In this document: in pieces, positions 11,857 through 23,265 of the stretch
Numbering within the stretch: position 1 is the first letter of the stretch
Layout: every line of letters starts with the position of its first letter
Source: Mercenaria mercenaria
Lineage: Eukaryota; Mollusca; Bivalvia; Venerida; Veneridae
Length of the DNA: 64,000 bases
Assembly: GCF_021730395.1 (NCBI RefSeq)
Contig: NC_069361.1
Location: forward strand, 76,827,001-76,891,000
Direction of reading: 5' to 3'
Notes under the pieces: model-generated
What the model was told of the DNA's origin: nothing
Database searches by the model: none
Seen by the model: only the letters and a program-made list of their open reading frames with translations
Program-made: the position numbers and the translations under genes

Positions 11857-12376
11857 ACCAGGTTCGAGTTTAGGAACGCGCAGAAAATGTGAATTTTACG
11901 TTTGATTGATTTCACTTCCGGTTTGAGTGTACCAACTTATAGTACTCGTCAGTTAGATACCCAACATGCCTAGGTTATCTTTAATAATAAAGGCATGAAG
12001 CCGGGTGTTTCCGGATGAATGATTCCGGTTTTAACCTCAATATCTGGAAAACGGATAGAGATAGACCCATAATAATACATATTTTCGGAACCTACTTGAA
12101 AAGATCTTTCTAACGGTACCGGTTCCGAGCCTGTACGATGACTTTGAAATTTAATGACTTCATTTCCGGTTTGCACCTAGGTTATGGTAAAGTGTACCCT
12201 ATAGGCTTTTCAAAAATGTCAGATACCCAAAATGTAAAAATGGACCCTAAAACGTCTTATTTTTGATGATTTTTAAGCAGTCTTCTCAGAAAGTACCTTA
12301 CTGGTTCTAAAACTCTAGATGGTCATTGAAAATGTTGGCAAATATTTTTAGAAAGCTATCAAAATGTTCTTTAACA
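11857..12376. other. Gene-free stretch between minisatellite clusters
   Basis: Contains CACTTCCGGTTTG (11910-11925) and ATTTCCGGTTTGCACC (12162-12177) in loosely similar surroundings, suggesting an old duplication. Open frames here are short and show no family resemblance. Confidence 0.4.
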
Positions 12377-12407
12377 TCATATTATTGATGGTATGAAAGA
12401 GGCACTA

Positions 12408-12650
12408 ACACCCGAGTTCCAAGTCGGTGAAAGATAACGAGTTTTCCATACCTGCTCCGATAGGCATCGAGTGCATTGTCACGCGTGAATTCCAAGTCAG
12501 GAAACTTAATGAGTTTTCCACGTGTATTCAGAGAGGCAGAAAGTGCACTTTCACGCTTCAGCGCTATTCCGGAAAAGATAATGAGTTTACCACATAGACT
12601 CAGAGATGCAGGAAGTGCGCTTTCACGCCTGAGTGCCAAATGGAGAATTT
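12408..12650. repeat. 72-bp tandem repeat, about 3.3 units
   Basis: TCACG landmarks at 12479, 12551 and 12623 are exactly 72 bases apart. Units share AAGTGCACTTTCACGC and AATGAGTTTTCCAC. Because 72 is divisible by three, the minus strand stays open with a 24-residue repeat containing KRESAL and GKLI(I/K)F. There is no sign of a gene around it, so I treat it as a minisatellite. Confidence 0.7.
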
Positions 12651-13427
12651 AATGACTTTTTCATCCGGTACAAATTTACGCATGAATACCAAAGCTCAAC
12701 CATCAAAAACTCGTTTGATTAATGACCATCGCTATGTGTATACAGTACCTAATAATTGTTGCACCGAGGTCGGAAGTTCATTCTAAAATTCGACTATGAG
12801 TTCATTTGAATGACCTCTTGTTAAAACAGATACATGGTCATTTACTTAGTGGACGCCGAGGGGTACACATCGTCGACAAAAAATTAATCTTCAGTAAATC
12901 TTGCTTTTTAAACATGTATTTATCTTAAACAATGCTTAGTCTTTTGGTTTTAATGTGATAAATAGTTCGATTTAGATTAGAAATGTTCTTTGCTTTTTAA
13001 TATAATCAGTTTTGATTAAAAACATGTATTTGTTCATTTAGGTCTGAGATGGATTTATATGGTTAAATATAATTAATATTCTATTTGATTTTCTTGTAAT
13101 ATTTTGTTTTCGTGTTATCTCCCCGTCTTGGGCTGAGCACGTGACCCTCAATGTGCGCGACCATGCCCTAGATAGGTATGCGAGTCAGCTCCGTATACTT
13201 CTGGGAGACATTTTCTATTCATAGAACATTCAGTCCTTTCCAGTATGACAGTCTTAAAACAGATTTATAACGATCGTTTCTATTTATAACATTGTGAAGT
13301 CATTCTTAAAATAGACAGATGATGTCAATCTAAAAATAGAATTCAAAATGGCCGCTGCACATGACGTCATTTTCACGCATGCGCACATCTGGCCCCAAAC
13401 CGACCCCTATACTACTCAGTAGTGTGC

Positions 13428-13945
13428 CGTGCGTATACAGCATTGCCAGGTGCTCATACAGCACCTTTGTTAGTTGCAAATACAGCAGGATCAGGGGCTA
13501 ATACAACAGTGTTAGGTGCTAATACAGCAGTGTGAGGTGCTAATACAGCAGAGTGGGGTGCTAAAACAGCTGTGTGAGGTACTAAAACAGCAGTGTGAGG
13601 TGCTAATACAGCAGTTTGAGGTGCTAATACAGCAGTTTGAGGTGCTAATACAGCAGTGTGAGGTGCTAATACAGCAGTGTGAGGGCTAATTCAGCAGTTT
13701 GAGGTTCTGATACAGCAGTTTGAGGTGCTAATATAGCAGTGTGAGTGCTGATACAGCAGTGTTAGTGCTAATACAGCAGTTTGAGGTGCTAATACAGCTG
13801 TTTGAGGTGCTAATACAGCAATGTGAGATGCTAATACAGCAGAGTGAGTGCTGATACAGCAGTTTGAGGAACTAATACAGCAGTATACGTGAGTTGCTAA
13901 TACAGCAGTTTGGGGTGCTATTATTGCAGTGTTAGATGCCTTCTT
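13428..13945 (+). repeat. 21-bp minisatellite, main cluster
   Basis: About 24 tandem copies of a unit near GCTAATACAGCAGTTTGAGGT. Variants are 19-24 bases long. The longest of three clusters of this repeat in the window. The 1.5 kb between cluster 2 and this one has no unit, consistent with a second insertion or with loss. Confidence 0.95.
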
Positions 13946-14207
13946 TGTATTAAATGTTACCCTGTCTAGAGAATTACATTTCATCCTATTTTTTTTGTAC
14001 CCATGCTTTCTTCCCTTAAAATAATTCCACCTTTTTTCAACACTTGTAACATTTCTACAGCTGTAACTTTTACGCGTATCTGGAACTTCCTGTGCGTATT
14101 TACAGCTGTAACTTTTTCATGTTTATAGCTGTAAGTTTTTTCCGGCGACGCCGTCTAAATTCGTTTTCGTTACCTATGCCACGTGACTTCAGTTTGCAAA
14201 TCAAACT

Positions 14208-14314
14208 TTACTCACACTAAAGCTGTGAGTAAATCAATTATTCTCTAATCTCAATTATCAGAACAAAAACAGATTCAGTATAGGTTTAGACTATGTATTT
14301 TGACAGCAAATATC
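14208..14314 (-). repeat. Split direct repeat B2 (outer)
   Basis: 107 bp starting TTACTCACACTAAAGCTGTG, nearly identical to 14855-14961. It forms the right-hand terminus of the Ngaro-like element on the minus strand. Confidence 0.85.
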
Positions 14315-14690
14315 TTTACATTTTTCGCGGAGTAAATACAACATTTCTATAGTGTGGATTTCCTCTTGTTGTACCCATCAGACTTTGGCATGGATTGTAA
14401 GCTTGATTCTTTAAGATATTCTGAAACGAAACTAACACATACTTTTAGTAATCGTACAAACGTGTTATTCAAAACTAAAATACTCAGCTTTCCGAAACTA
14501 TTATTTAAAATTATGATTCTAAATGTATATTATTCATGTTTTTGAATCCAAATGAACAGTGTAATTAATTATTCTAAAGTCGGATCACAATAATTCTTAT
14601 TTTATAAAGCGATAAAGCTATAAGTCTCTGATATATCCATGGTCCATTAAATAGTTTAGTTCAGCTTCAAATAAGGGAGGGTGGGTGGGT

Positions 14691-14854
14691 CCTGATGTGT
14701 ATTGCTGTCAAAATTCTAGCCTCAAGTGACGACTACACCTGTGTAACGCTTAAATACCCCCGAATTACCACGAAAACCCCGTTCTAAATTCCCGCCAAAC
14801 AAGATCAATAAATTACCGTACAGCCTGATAATTTCGAAACGAGAATAATTTCAC
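14691..14854 (-). repeat. Split direct repeat A2 (inner)
   Basis: 164 bp starting CCTGATGTGTATTGCTGTC, nearly identical to the left terminus at 21345-21508. It abuts B1 exactly at 14854/14855, as expected for the internal copy that matches a circle junction. Confidence 0.9.
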
Positions 14855-14961
14855 TTACTCACACTAAAGCTGTGAGTAAATCAGTTATTCTCTAATCTCA
14901 ATTATCAGAACAAAAACAGATTCAGTATAGGTTTAGACTATGTATTTTGACAGCAAATATC
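14855..14961 (-). repeat. Split direct repeat B1 (inner)
   Basis: Direct repeat of 14208-14314, in the same orientation, adjoining A2. Identity is about 106/107. Confidence 0.9.
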
Positions 14962-15644
14962 AAGTTCAACAAAGAGGGAAAAATTACCAAGAAATACCAA
15001 ATAACATACGATACCATCTTAACATCTGGTGCTAATTTGAAGACTTGTAACTATAACATTCTTAACCTCAACTGCAGTTATTGTGCCCTCCTGTACATCC
15101 AGCATCCAATCCAGGTTCGTACTATTTTATATCAAATCTGCCCATTCAGTTCTAAAATATTCAAATGTCATTCAGTATGATGTCATCAGAAAGTACGAGT
15201 GTAATAAATTAATCATCAGTATATTCTAAAAGCTATAAAGAAAGCATCACTTTCATACTAATATTACTATCGGAACAAATGTATTCTTATTGTTGTATCA
15301 TGATACTTCTATTATTCGTACGAACAATATATCCGAAGAGAAATTAATAATTAGATATTTTAATCTAAAACAGTTCAGTGAAAGCAAAAAGAAGCTAACT
15401 ATCTGTGTACTAAACAGTCTAAGTAAAATATAGAAATATATGAATGAATAGAAGCAAAATTGTAAGACAACCGATTCAGGTATACTTTTCTCGCCACAAA
15501 CAAGAAGTTAACAATACTTATCTCAAACAGTCAGTAGTGGACATGACATCACACCATAACCAAGCCACAATCACTATTCTATCGACAACATCAGATCCAT
15601 GCATCTCCAAAACCATCTTGTCAACTGGACATGTCATCAATATT

Positions 15645-17035
15645 TTCCATATAACACAGCCTGGGCACATAACCAGATGGCTATCACCCGTGTGTTCCAC
15701 ATAACGCAGCCTGGGCACATAACCAGATGGCTATCACCCGTGCGAACCAACTAATACAACCTGGGCACATAACCCAAAAGTTATCACCCGTGTATTAAAC
15801 ATAACGCAGCCTGGGCACATTACCATAAGGAAATCACCCGTGCGTAAAACATAACGCAGCCTGGGCACATAACTCGAAGGATATCACCCGTGCGCACAAC
15901 AAGTTTTAATACAACGCAGCCTGGGCACATAACTCGAAGGATATCACCCGTGCGTACAACAAGTTTTAATACAACGCAGCCTGGGCACATAACTCCGAAA
16001 GATATCACCCGTGCGTTCCACATAGAGCAACCTGGGCACATAACTCCGAAAGATATCACCCGTGCGTACAACATAAAGTAAACTGGGCACATAACTCCGA
16101 AGGATATCATCCGTACGTTCCACAAAAAGCAACCTGGGTACATAAGGATATCACCCGTGCATTCAACATAAAACCTAGGGACATAACCAAAACGGTTATC
16201 ACCCGTACGCGTTCCTTTATAAACCTGGTTATCATACAATGTAACCTAGGCACATAACTCCAAGTTATCACCCGTACTGACAAATTCACATAATGATTGT
16301 ACTTAAAAGTCAATGCTATCATCAATCAATCTGCAAGCTCATAACTCCACATTATAACCTTTTCATAAAATAACCTGTGTGAATAACGGCAATATCGTCG
16401 CGTTATAAATGACCTGAATATGTCAATGCAGAATTTTAGCTTATATTCTGCAAAAAGAACCTGTGTCCCAAGTCTGCATAATGTTCTTATTATACATTCT
16501 GTACAACGTGACCCGTGTAATAATTTGAAATATCACGCTGTAATACGAAAATACTAATTTTTGTACACAATACTAAATTTCATTTGTTCCGCATTAAGTG
16601 ACCTGTGAACATAACACTTCATTTCCCCTTTGTATTCTACATTAAGGGAAGTATGTACCAAACGTCTCATTATCACCGTGTATTCTGCATAAAAAACCTG
16701 TGAACATTAGATATCGCCCTGTATTCTGCATAAAATGACCTGTGAACATAACACTATCACCTTGTATTCTACATAAAGTGACCTGTAAACATAACATTGT
16801 GTTTCCACACTGTATTCTATATAAAGTGTAGTGACCTGTGAACATAACATTGCATTATCACTCTGTATCCTGCATAAACTGACCTCTCATATAAGACTGC
16901 AATATCGCCTAGTATTCTGCAAACAGCGACCTGTGTACATAACACTTCATTATCTCCCTGTAGTATGCATAAGTGACCTGAGAAATTAAAAGTTATCACA
17001 TTGTATGCGCATAAAGTGACCAATAAATTATCATC
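15645..17035 (-). repeat. About 50-bp minisatellite inside the Ngaro-like element
   Basis: CTGGGCACAT recurs at 15661, 15711, 15761, 15811, 15861, 15921, 15981, 16032 and 16083, spacing mostly 50-51 with two 60-bp units. Each unit also carries TATCACCCGTG. From about 16370 to 17035 a diverged version continues, with ACCTGTGAACATAAC and GTATTCTGCATAAA at a similar pitch. Alignment of the two types (ACATAAC, TATCACCC, ACATAAAG, CCTGGG/CCTGTG) shows one family, roughly 26 units in all. It lies between the recombinase region and B1. Confidence 0.85.
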
Positions 17036-17509
17036 AATGTATTATGTTTGATGGTAAACCACTTTAAATCATGCAAATGCAATGAAGGTTTTACTATGCC
17101 ACATAATTGTGTCCTGTTTGAATAAAACTAATTTCTTAAACTTGAATCTCATTTTAATAATTCAAACAGTAAATGACAACAAAATAGTTCTTGATAAACA
17201 AGCATAAGTATAATAATAAACCACATATACAGCATGTGTAATTATATTAACGTTCCAAAACTGTCTCTATTCATATTCGGAAATACTGTGCAGAGAAGAA
17301 TCTGAGCTGATAGTACGTCACACAACTATATCACTTAGTTCATTAGATAGAACTTAAAACATATTGCATTAATAAATAATAAATATAATGCTGTAATCTA
17401 TCATATTGATAATGCAAAAACGAGTATTTGAAAAAGATTTGTATACAAGATCACTAAAAATACTTCAACGTTATATTTTCAAATACTGAAATATATACAT
17501 GTAAGTAAA

Positions 17510-18511
17510 TTATAAATCTAAATTTGAAGAGACTGACAAACGATCCGGTAAAGAGTCTTTAACATACCCGTCTCTAGCAGAGACAGATTTCCACCTGCCA
17601 TGCCGTTGCCAAAGTCTTTCACATGTTTTATTGTTAGCGCTTACTGATGCTGCACCGGATCTGAATGAGTGTAAACCATAAGAGCCAGGATTCAAACCTA
17701 ATATTTCAAGTTTAGACTTGAACAAATCATTTACTCCAGTATAGGAGAGAGGTTTATCTTTCTTCCTTAAAACGTACTTTTTTGACTGTTTACAGTATTG
17801 AACCGATCTAAAAACATACTCTGACGACTTTGAATTTATGCCGGCTTCAGACAAGTATCTTTCGAGTAAACGAACTGGACAGGAAAATGTACCTGTCCGG
17901 GCAATTACAACAGTATTGCCGTCTCTTAAGACATCCGTTTTAGATTTTGAAACAAATATTTGACAGTACGTGTCAAAAAATGTAATGTCAGATCTCCTTA
18001 AATTTAGAACTTCACTGATCCTAAAAAATCCAGCATACATAAGAACAAACAAAGATACAATTCTTAAATCTGCCAAAGAACTGCTCTCAGAGGCAAAACG
18101 TAAAATAAGCGTTTTAATTATATCTGAAGTCATTGGTTCTTTCTTATGAACTGGTCTTGAAACCTTTCTGATACAACCGGACAAAGATAATTTCAGCCAG
18201 TCATCTTTACAAGGATTTTCCACATGAGAAATTATATGAGCCCAGTTTATAGCGTAAAAAATATTGTTCAGTTTGGATTTTCCGCAAGCACTTTCCGCTT
18301 GAATAACTGATATTAAATATAATGCTACTGTCACTGGCGTAGCTGGTAAGTGATTTAAACTCATTTCGTCGCACCACTTTGCAAATTTATTGTAATATGA
18401 TAAATAGTTACGTGTAGTAGATTGTTCTTTTCCGCTTGAAACAGTACTTTTTACTTCTGAGAACAATTCCTCAGGCTGGTCCGAAATCAAAAAAACAATT
18501 ATTTTTAACAT
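17510..18511 (-). mobile_element. Tyrosine recombinase region of the Ngaro-like element
   Basis: About 333 residues with the DIRS-type phage-integrase fold. An N-terminal SAM-like part (YLSYYNKFAKWC) is followed by the catalytic part: Arg in GFFRISEVLNLRR, the HSFRSGAAS box, a GRWKS segment and a candidate nucleophile Tyr in DGYVKD. In this group the enzyme inserts the DNA circle without a DDE integrase. It is the third gene region, downstream of RT-RNase H, in the order usual for the family. Confidence 0.9.
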
Positions 18512-18629
18512 CTGTCCATCTCTGAGTACTATAGAGGCCTGTAATATGAATATACAACAATATACATAAAGTTGTCCAGTTCACGTGCTAAAATACTACA
18601 AATTTAGTAATATGATCATGTATGAAATA

Positions 18630-20977
18630 TTACATATTACATTCAAGCCTTACAACTAAAACGTTGCTTGTAAATCTGTCAGAACCAAATATCGACTGCT
18701 TATTTCTACCTTGCACGTAAATTCCTTGTGTAGTTTTAAAAACCAAGGTTTCAACAATATGCACATGTAAAATAGAATCTTTCCCAAATAACATAGGGTA
18801 AAACGGGCTAGACGGCCAGTTCGGTGCTACTAAAGTCCCTTTTGCGCGGCAATGAAACAAATGATTCAAAGCTTTTGGAATTAAATAAACTGGTGGAACC
18901 AACCAATTATTGTCACTTTTCCAATTAACTGTAAAAGCATCAATAGCTTCAGTGTCCGGGGTCCAGAACATTGAATTATATCGTTTTAACTTTGTGTTGT
19001 GTTCATTTGCAAAACGATCAATGTCATAAGGACCGTACAAACTGTCTATGTAACAGAAAAACTCTTTGCTTACTCCGTAATCATCGTAATCAATCACTCT
19101 ACTTATTTCGTCTGCTTGTTTATTATTGTCCCTACTGATCCATTTCATTTCTAAAGAAATACAATGAGCCGCACACAGAGAAAATATTTCTAAAGCCATC
19201 TGATTTAAACACGTTTTCATGCTACCCTTTTCAATGATATTTACATAGTTCTTACTGTCTGTATGCCAAATAACGTTTTTTCCAGAAAGCTGGAGAAAAC
19301 TTGAAAGTGAAAATCTTATTGCTAATAATTCCCTGTAAGTCGAACTCTGTTCTTTTTCAAATTCAGACCACGTTTTATGAGCAACAGAATTATCATATTC
19401 AATGTAAGCAGCACCAGCAACTTCTGAAGCATCAGAATAAACAAAAATAGCTGGTAAATAATCCTGAAAAAGAGGTTTACTGAACGGCTTAGACAGTGTT
19501 TTGTCCCAAAAGTGTAAACACTGTAGACAACTTGAAATATTTTGAGCCTTATCCCAGTTTAAAAGGGTTTTGTTTGTAACAAACAAACATAACCCAATAC
19601 AGGAGAAACAGATACAATTTTCCCGGCGAGCTGTGCCAGCCTCCTTGGGGTAACATAAGGATAGAATCGAAAAATTTCCCGTAAACAATTTTGAATATTT
19701 TCGATTCTTCTACTGGGGATTTTAAAGGTTCCAGATTCTAGATCCCAAAGATAACCTAACCATTCTAACTGTTGTGTAGGAATAAAAATGGACTTTTCTA
19801 TGTTTACTAAAAAACCAGCATTATCAAGAGTGCTACGTACAAAAACGGCGTCTTTTAAAGCCAGTTCATACGTTACATTAACACCCCATCCGTCATCAAG
19901 AAAAAGAACTATCCTTAAGCCACACGATCTCCAATATTTAACCAATGGCCGCAAGCATTTTGTAAACAAACGTGGTCCTGATGATAAACCAAAAGGTAAA
20001 ACTGAGAAAACGAAATACTTGACCTTTCCCTGTAAGCACCATGAAAAACCTAGAAAAGTATGATGTGATGGATTTATCGAAAAATGGTGGTAACCGCTAG
20101 ATAAATCAAATTTAAACATGTATCCATTAGGTACAATATACTGTTTAGCTATTTTAAAATCCTCGAATTTAACACTTTCTTTTTTAACGTAAGTATTTAA
20201 AATACTCAAATCCAAAATGAGGCGCTTCTTGCCAGATGAGTTAACTGCTACAGAGAGAGGGTTAACGTTATGCGGAATAAACGGTACCTCATATATACAA
20301 TGTTTTTCCAGTAATTCCGTAACTGCCGAATCAACAAATTTCTGATTTTCTATTGCTGACTTGTTATTTTTCATAACATATGTCGGCGGTTTGATAATAA
20401 ATGGAATGACGTAGCCATTTTGAATAACTGACATGACATCACTGTCCGGCTGAATAACATCTGACCAAAACTTTTCTGCATTTTTAATTCTACCTTTAAC
20501 TGAACAATCAGATACTTTAAAGGTGGTTTCCGAATGTTCACAAAATAAAGTTTGAAAACTATAGTCTGTGAAGTCTACATAAGGATCAGATAAAATCCAA
20601 TACTTATCATGATGGTCGCAATGCAAGCTTTCACTTCTTGGATTGTTCTGCCACAGTTGTTGCCGAACCGGAAGTTGGTGCTGGCGTGGAGCCCATGGAT
20701 CCTGATTGGGATATGTCTGTTGCGCAGCCGGAAGCGAAATGTCCTCCCAATCCGCATTTGAAGCAGACGACTTCTCCTCTCTGAACGAATCTTCCCGCCA
20801 TTGGAGTTCTGGCGCCGTTGTTTCTGCCACGAAAGCTGCGAAAAGACTGATCAGCAGGATTAATAATTGAAGGACTTTCAGACTTTTTAGATTTTTCAAT
20901 TTTGTTTTTTGCTCTCTCTTCAGCCCTACGAATTCTCTTGTCATCATCGGAGTCGCTGGCCATATCATACAATTCAT
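18630..20977 (-). mobile_element. Reverse transcriptase-RNase H region of the Ngaro-like element
   Basis: The RT part shows KKRLILDLS, FKFDLSSGYHHFSI, FSVLPFGLSSGP and the active-site box VLFLDDGW, typical of DIRS RT. The RNase H part shows VYSDASEVAGAAY, TYRELLAI, WHTDSKN and WISRDNNKQADEISR, giving Asp-Glu-Asp-Asp. These make the minus-strand cDNA and remove template RNA. It overlaps the end of the gag-like region, a layout common in these elements. Confidence 0.85.
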
Positions 20978-21365
20978 ATTCTTGGATGGTTGCCCAACCA
21001 GTGGGCGAATTGTCAGCGATTCTGATCAATTTATTTCTGTGCTTAATTTTGTCAGAAGCTTCTTCAATAAACTCATAGGCCTTTTTTGCCTCTCTAAGCT
21101 CAACTGCCTTTTTAATAGAAGCCAACAAGTCAAGAATCTCCGAGTTAAATGAAAATTGTTTCCTGTTTGACAAGTTTTTTAAAGTAATTGAATTATCAGT
21201 TCTAACCTTCTTTCTCGTGTTTTCTGCTATCCACTCAGAATCTGCTGTCAAATCCCTCTTGAGCTGTGAAAATTTGCTGTCGAAAAGCTGCTCCAAATCT
21301 GAAACAACCTGTTTCCTCAGTTCAACACTCGATTCATCTGTCATCCTGATGTGTATTGCTGTCAA
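20631..21365 (-). mobile_element. Gag-like region with a zinc knuckle
   Basis: About 244 residues. Charged N-terminal half (LRKQVVSDLEQLFDSKF, AKKAYEFIEEASDKIKHR) and a CCHC-type knuckle, CFKCGLGGHFASGC, near the C terminus, followed by Ser/Thr/Gly-rich sequence. Expected role: nucleic-acid-binding structural protein of the element. The first Met codon lies inside repeat A1; a second Met seven codons later is equally possible. Confidence 0.75.
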
Positions 21366-21508
21366 AATTCTAGCCTCAAGTGACGACTACACCTGTGTAA
21401 CGCTTAAATACCCCCGAATTACCACGAAAACCCCGTTCTAAATTCCCGCCAAAAAAGATCAATAAATTACCGTACAGCCTGATAATTTCGAAACGAGAAT
21501 AATTTCAC
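21345..21508 (-). repeat. Split direct repeat A1 (left terminus)
   Basis: 164 bp matching 14691-14854 with about one difference. It forms the upstream terminus of the Ngaro-like element and probably carries its promoter. Confidence 0.9.
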
Positions 21509-22369
21509 ACTTGATAACGCATTATAGATAATTTATCAAAATGGAAGATTTATGCAACACTCTGCCTGATTGGACGAGAGTGTCAATTTCTTTCACTCTG
21601 TTGATTGTGCTACGCTGATTGAAATGTAGACAACGCGTTTATCCTAAACGACGCTGTTCACAGTTTTAAAGCTAACTGTGGCTCAGTATATTTAGCAAGA
21701 ATATTGATATATCTCAAAATGATAAGTAAGTTTAATAAATATGATAAAAACCTGTTCAAATACCAACATATATCAAATTAAAGAAAGAGCTGAATACGGT
21801 CTGCGTATCACATGAATAAGGGTGTGATAAGAGTCTTTTATGTAGAGAAGTGCTTTTTAAAAGATTTTCCTTGTACAATTGTCGTCTGTATATGAAAAGG
21901 TTTCTTGCTTTTGTGACTTATTCAGATTGCATATTAAAATGAGTACTTGTTTGCTTTGATATATTTGTTATAAATTATTTAACTGATTTATTATATATGA
22001 ATATTTTTCTTTAGTATGGTATGCAAATATTGGACTCAGTTGAAATCTGTTTTATTATATATATGCTATATAGTGACTGAATCTCATTACACTGAAATGA
22101 AGGTACGCTGCATACAGTTTATTACGGTCAATCTCTGCTTATGAAACAGAAATATTGAAATAATTACAATTGTATGTTTTGCTTGACCTTCACTTTTTTA
22201 TAGGTGTGACGTCATTGTCCAGAGATTCATGAATAGCGAATATGCATTTGTTAAAGCGGGATCAGTTGGCCTATTTTAGAAATAAATAAAAATAATAAAT
22301 AAAAACATTCCTTTAATTGATTTTTTCTCATGTATTCTAATCAAAGTTGATTTGTAGCATCTTTATTAG
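21509..22369. other. AT-rich gene-free stretch
   Basis: I see no ORF of interest, no splice-linked exon and no strong repeat here. Confidence 0.5.
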
Positions 22370-22745
22370 GCCCGCAGCCAACTTTATTCAGCTGGGACAT
22401 TTAACCCCTTTTAGGAGCTGAAACTAGAAATGCCTTTATACAGCGTCTCATGAACAGCTTGGTGGATCTTTGTCATACTTCGTCTGGAGCATCATTATAA
22501 GGTCCTCTTCCAAATTTATTTATATAGGAACTTGGGCCCTATTAGGGACCACTATAGCTAAAAGTAGATACGCCTTTCTTCGCATTATCCACTAAAATGT
22601 AATGGATTTTGTGTAACAATATCGTAAGGTCTCCTGCTATTTTGTTACAAATGGGTAAAGGGACCAATTTCGCTAAAAATATTAACACGTTTAATGACCT
22701 CTTCTCATGAACCGCTTCATGAATCTTCATCAAACTACTGCTGTA
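22370..22745. repeat. Decayed tandem repeat, about two units
   Basis: AGCTGAAACTAGAAATGCCTTT (22419) and AGCTAAAAGTAGATACGCCTTT (22555) head similar units, each later followed by a CTCATGAAC(A/C)GCTT motif near 22448 and 22704. It looks like a further tandem-repeat family, too decayed to define well. Confidence 0.45.
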
Positions 22746-23085
22746 ATTATTCGTCTAAGGATAAACGAAACAAAATTGCAACCCTACGAAACCTTTGCGA
22801 AAAATTAAAAGAGAACCATTGAAATTGTTAAAGTGCGGTGTTTAGTTTTGCAATTTGAAAAATATTAGATGAAAGATGAATGTTAGATGAAAAATTTATA
22901 AACTTCTTTCCTTATTACAATTCGCCGACCATCATTTTTAAAGATATTTCTTGTTACAGATGTTTCTCATTTGCATAATCCGAACTGTTTTACAGTCGTT
23001 TCACAGCCGTAAATTGAAATATACAACTGTAAAATCAGTGCTGTTATACAAAATCTACAGGTGTCAATTTGAAATAATTATGATC

Positions 23086-23265
23086 AAGAACATTTTGTCT
23101 GAAATCATTCGTCCTCCACTCTGATTCATGTGGGGATTTTGGCACCTACTTGCGGAGAACAGTTTTGTACTTGTACAGAATCCTTGAACATTGGTTAGGT
23201 AAACTGCCCGCCGGTCAAGTACAGAAGTGAAAAACGGCCATAAACTGAAAACAAACAAACGAGTA
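23086..23265 (+). mobile_element. SINE, 5'-truncated body
   Basis: ATTCGTCCTCCACTCTGATTCATGTGG, GCGGAGAACAG, GTACAGAATCCTTGAACA and GAAAAACGGCC match, block by block, the body of the SINE at 56165-56440, which keeps its tRNA-like head. The tail is A-rich with AAACAAACAAACG. The head is missing here. The remaining sequence to 24768 holds nothing I recognise. Confidence 0.65.

Larger units (their letters stand above)
14208..21508 (-). mobile_element. DIRS-order retroelement (Ngaro/PAT-like), 7.3 kb
   Basis: Read on the minus strand the order is A1 (21508-21345), gag-like region, RT-RNase H, tyrosine recombinase, a minisatellite, B1 (14961-14855), A2 (14854-14691), a 376-bp spacer, and B2 (14314-14208). 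Split direct repeats in the order A1-genes-B1A2-B2, with B1 and A2 abutting, characterise Ngaro/PAT-type DIRS elements, which copy through a circle and integrate with a tyrosine recombinase instead of a DDE integrase. A1/A2 (164 bp) and B1/B2 (107 bp) each show about one difference, so the insertion is recent. All expected parts are present. It looks close to whole, with about one break. No methyltransferase domain was seen. Confidence 0.85.

Noticed and set aside
13691-13984. 97-codon open frame with CCIS/AVLA repeats
   Set aside because: Translation of the 21-bp minisatellite, whose unit is a multiple of three.
15820-16239. 139-codon open frame on the minus strand
   Set aside because: It is a by-product of the 50-bp minisatellite; the repeated peptide (FGVMCPGC) simply mirrors the repeat unit.
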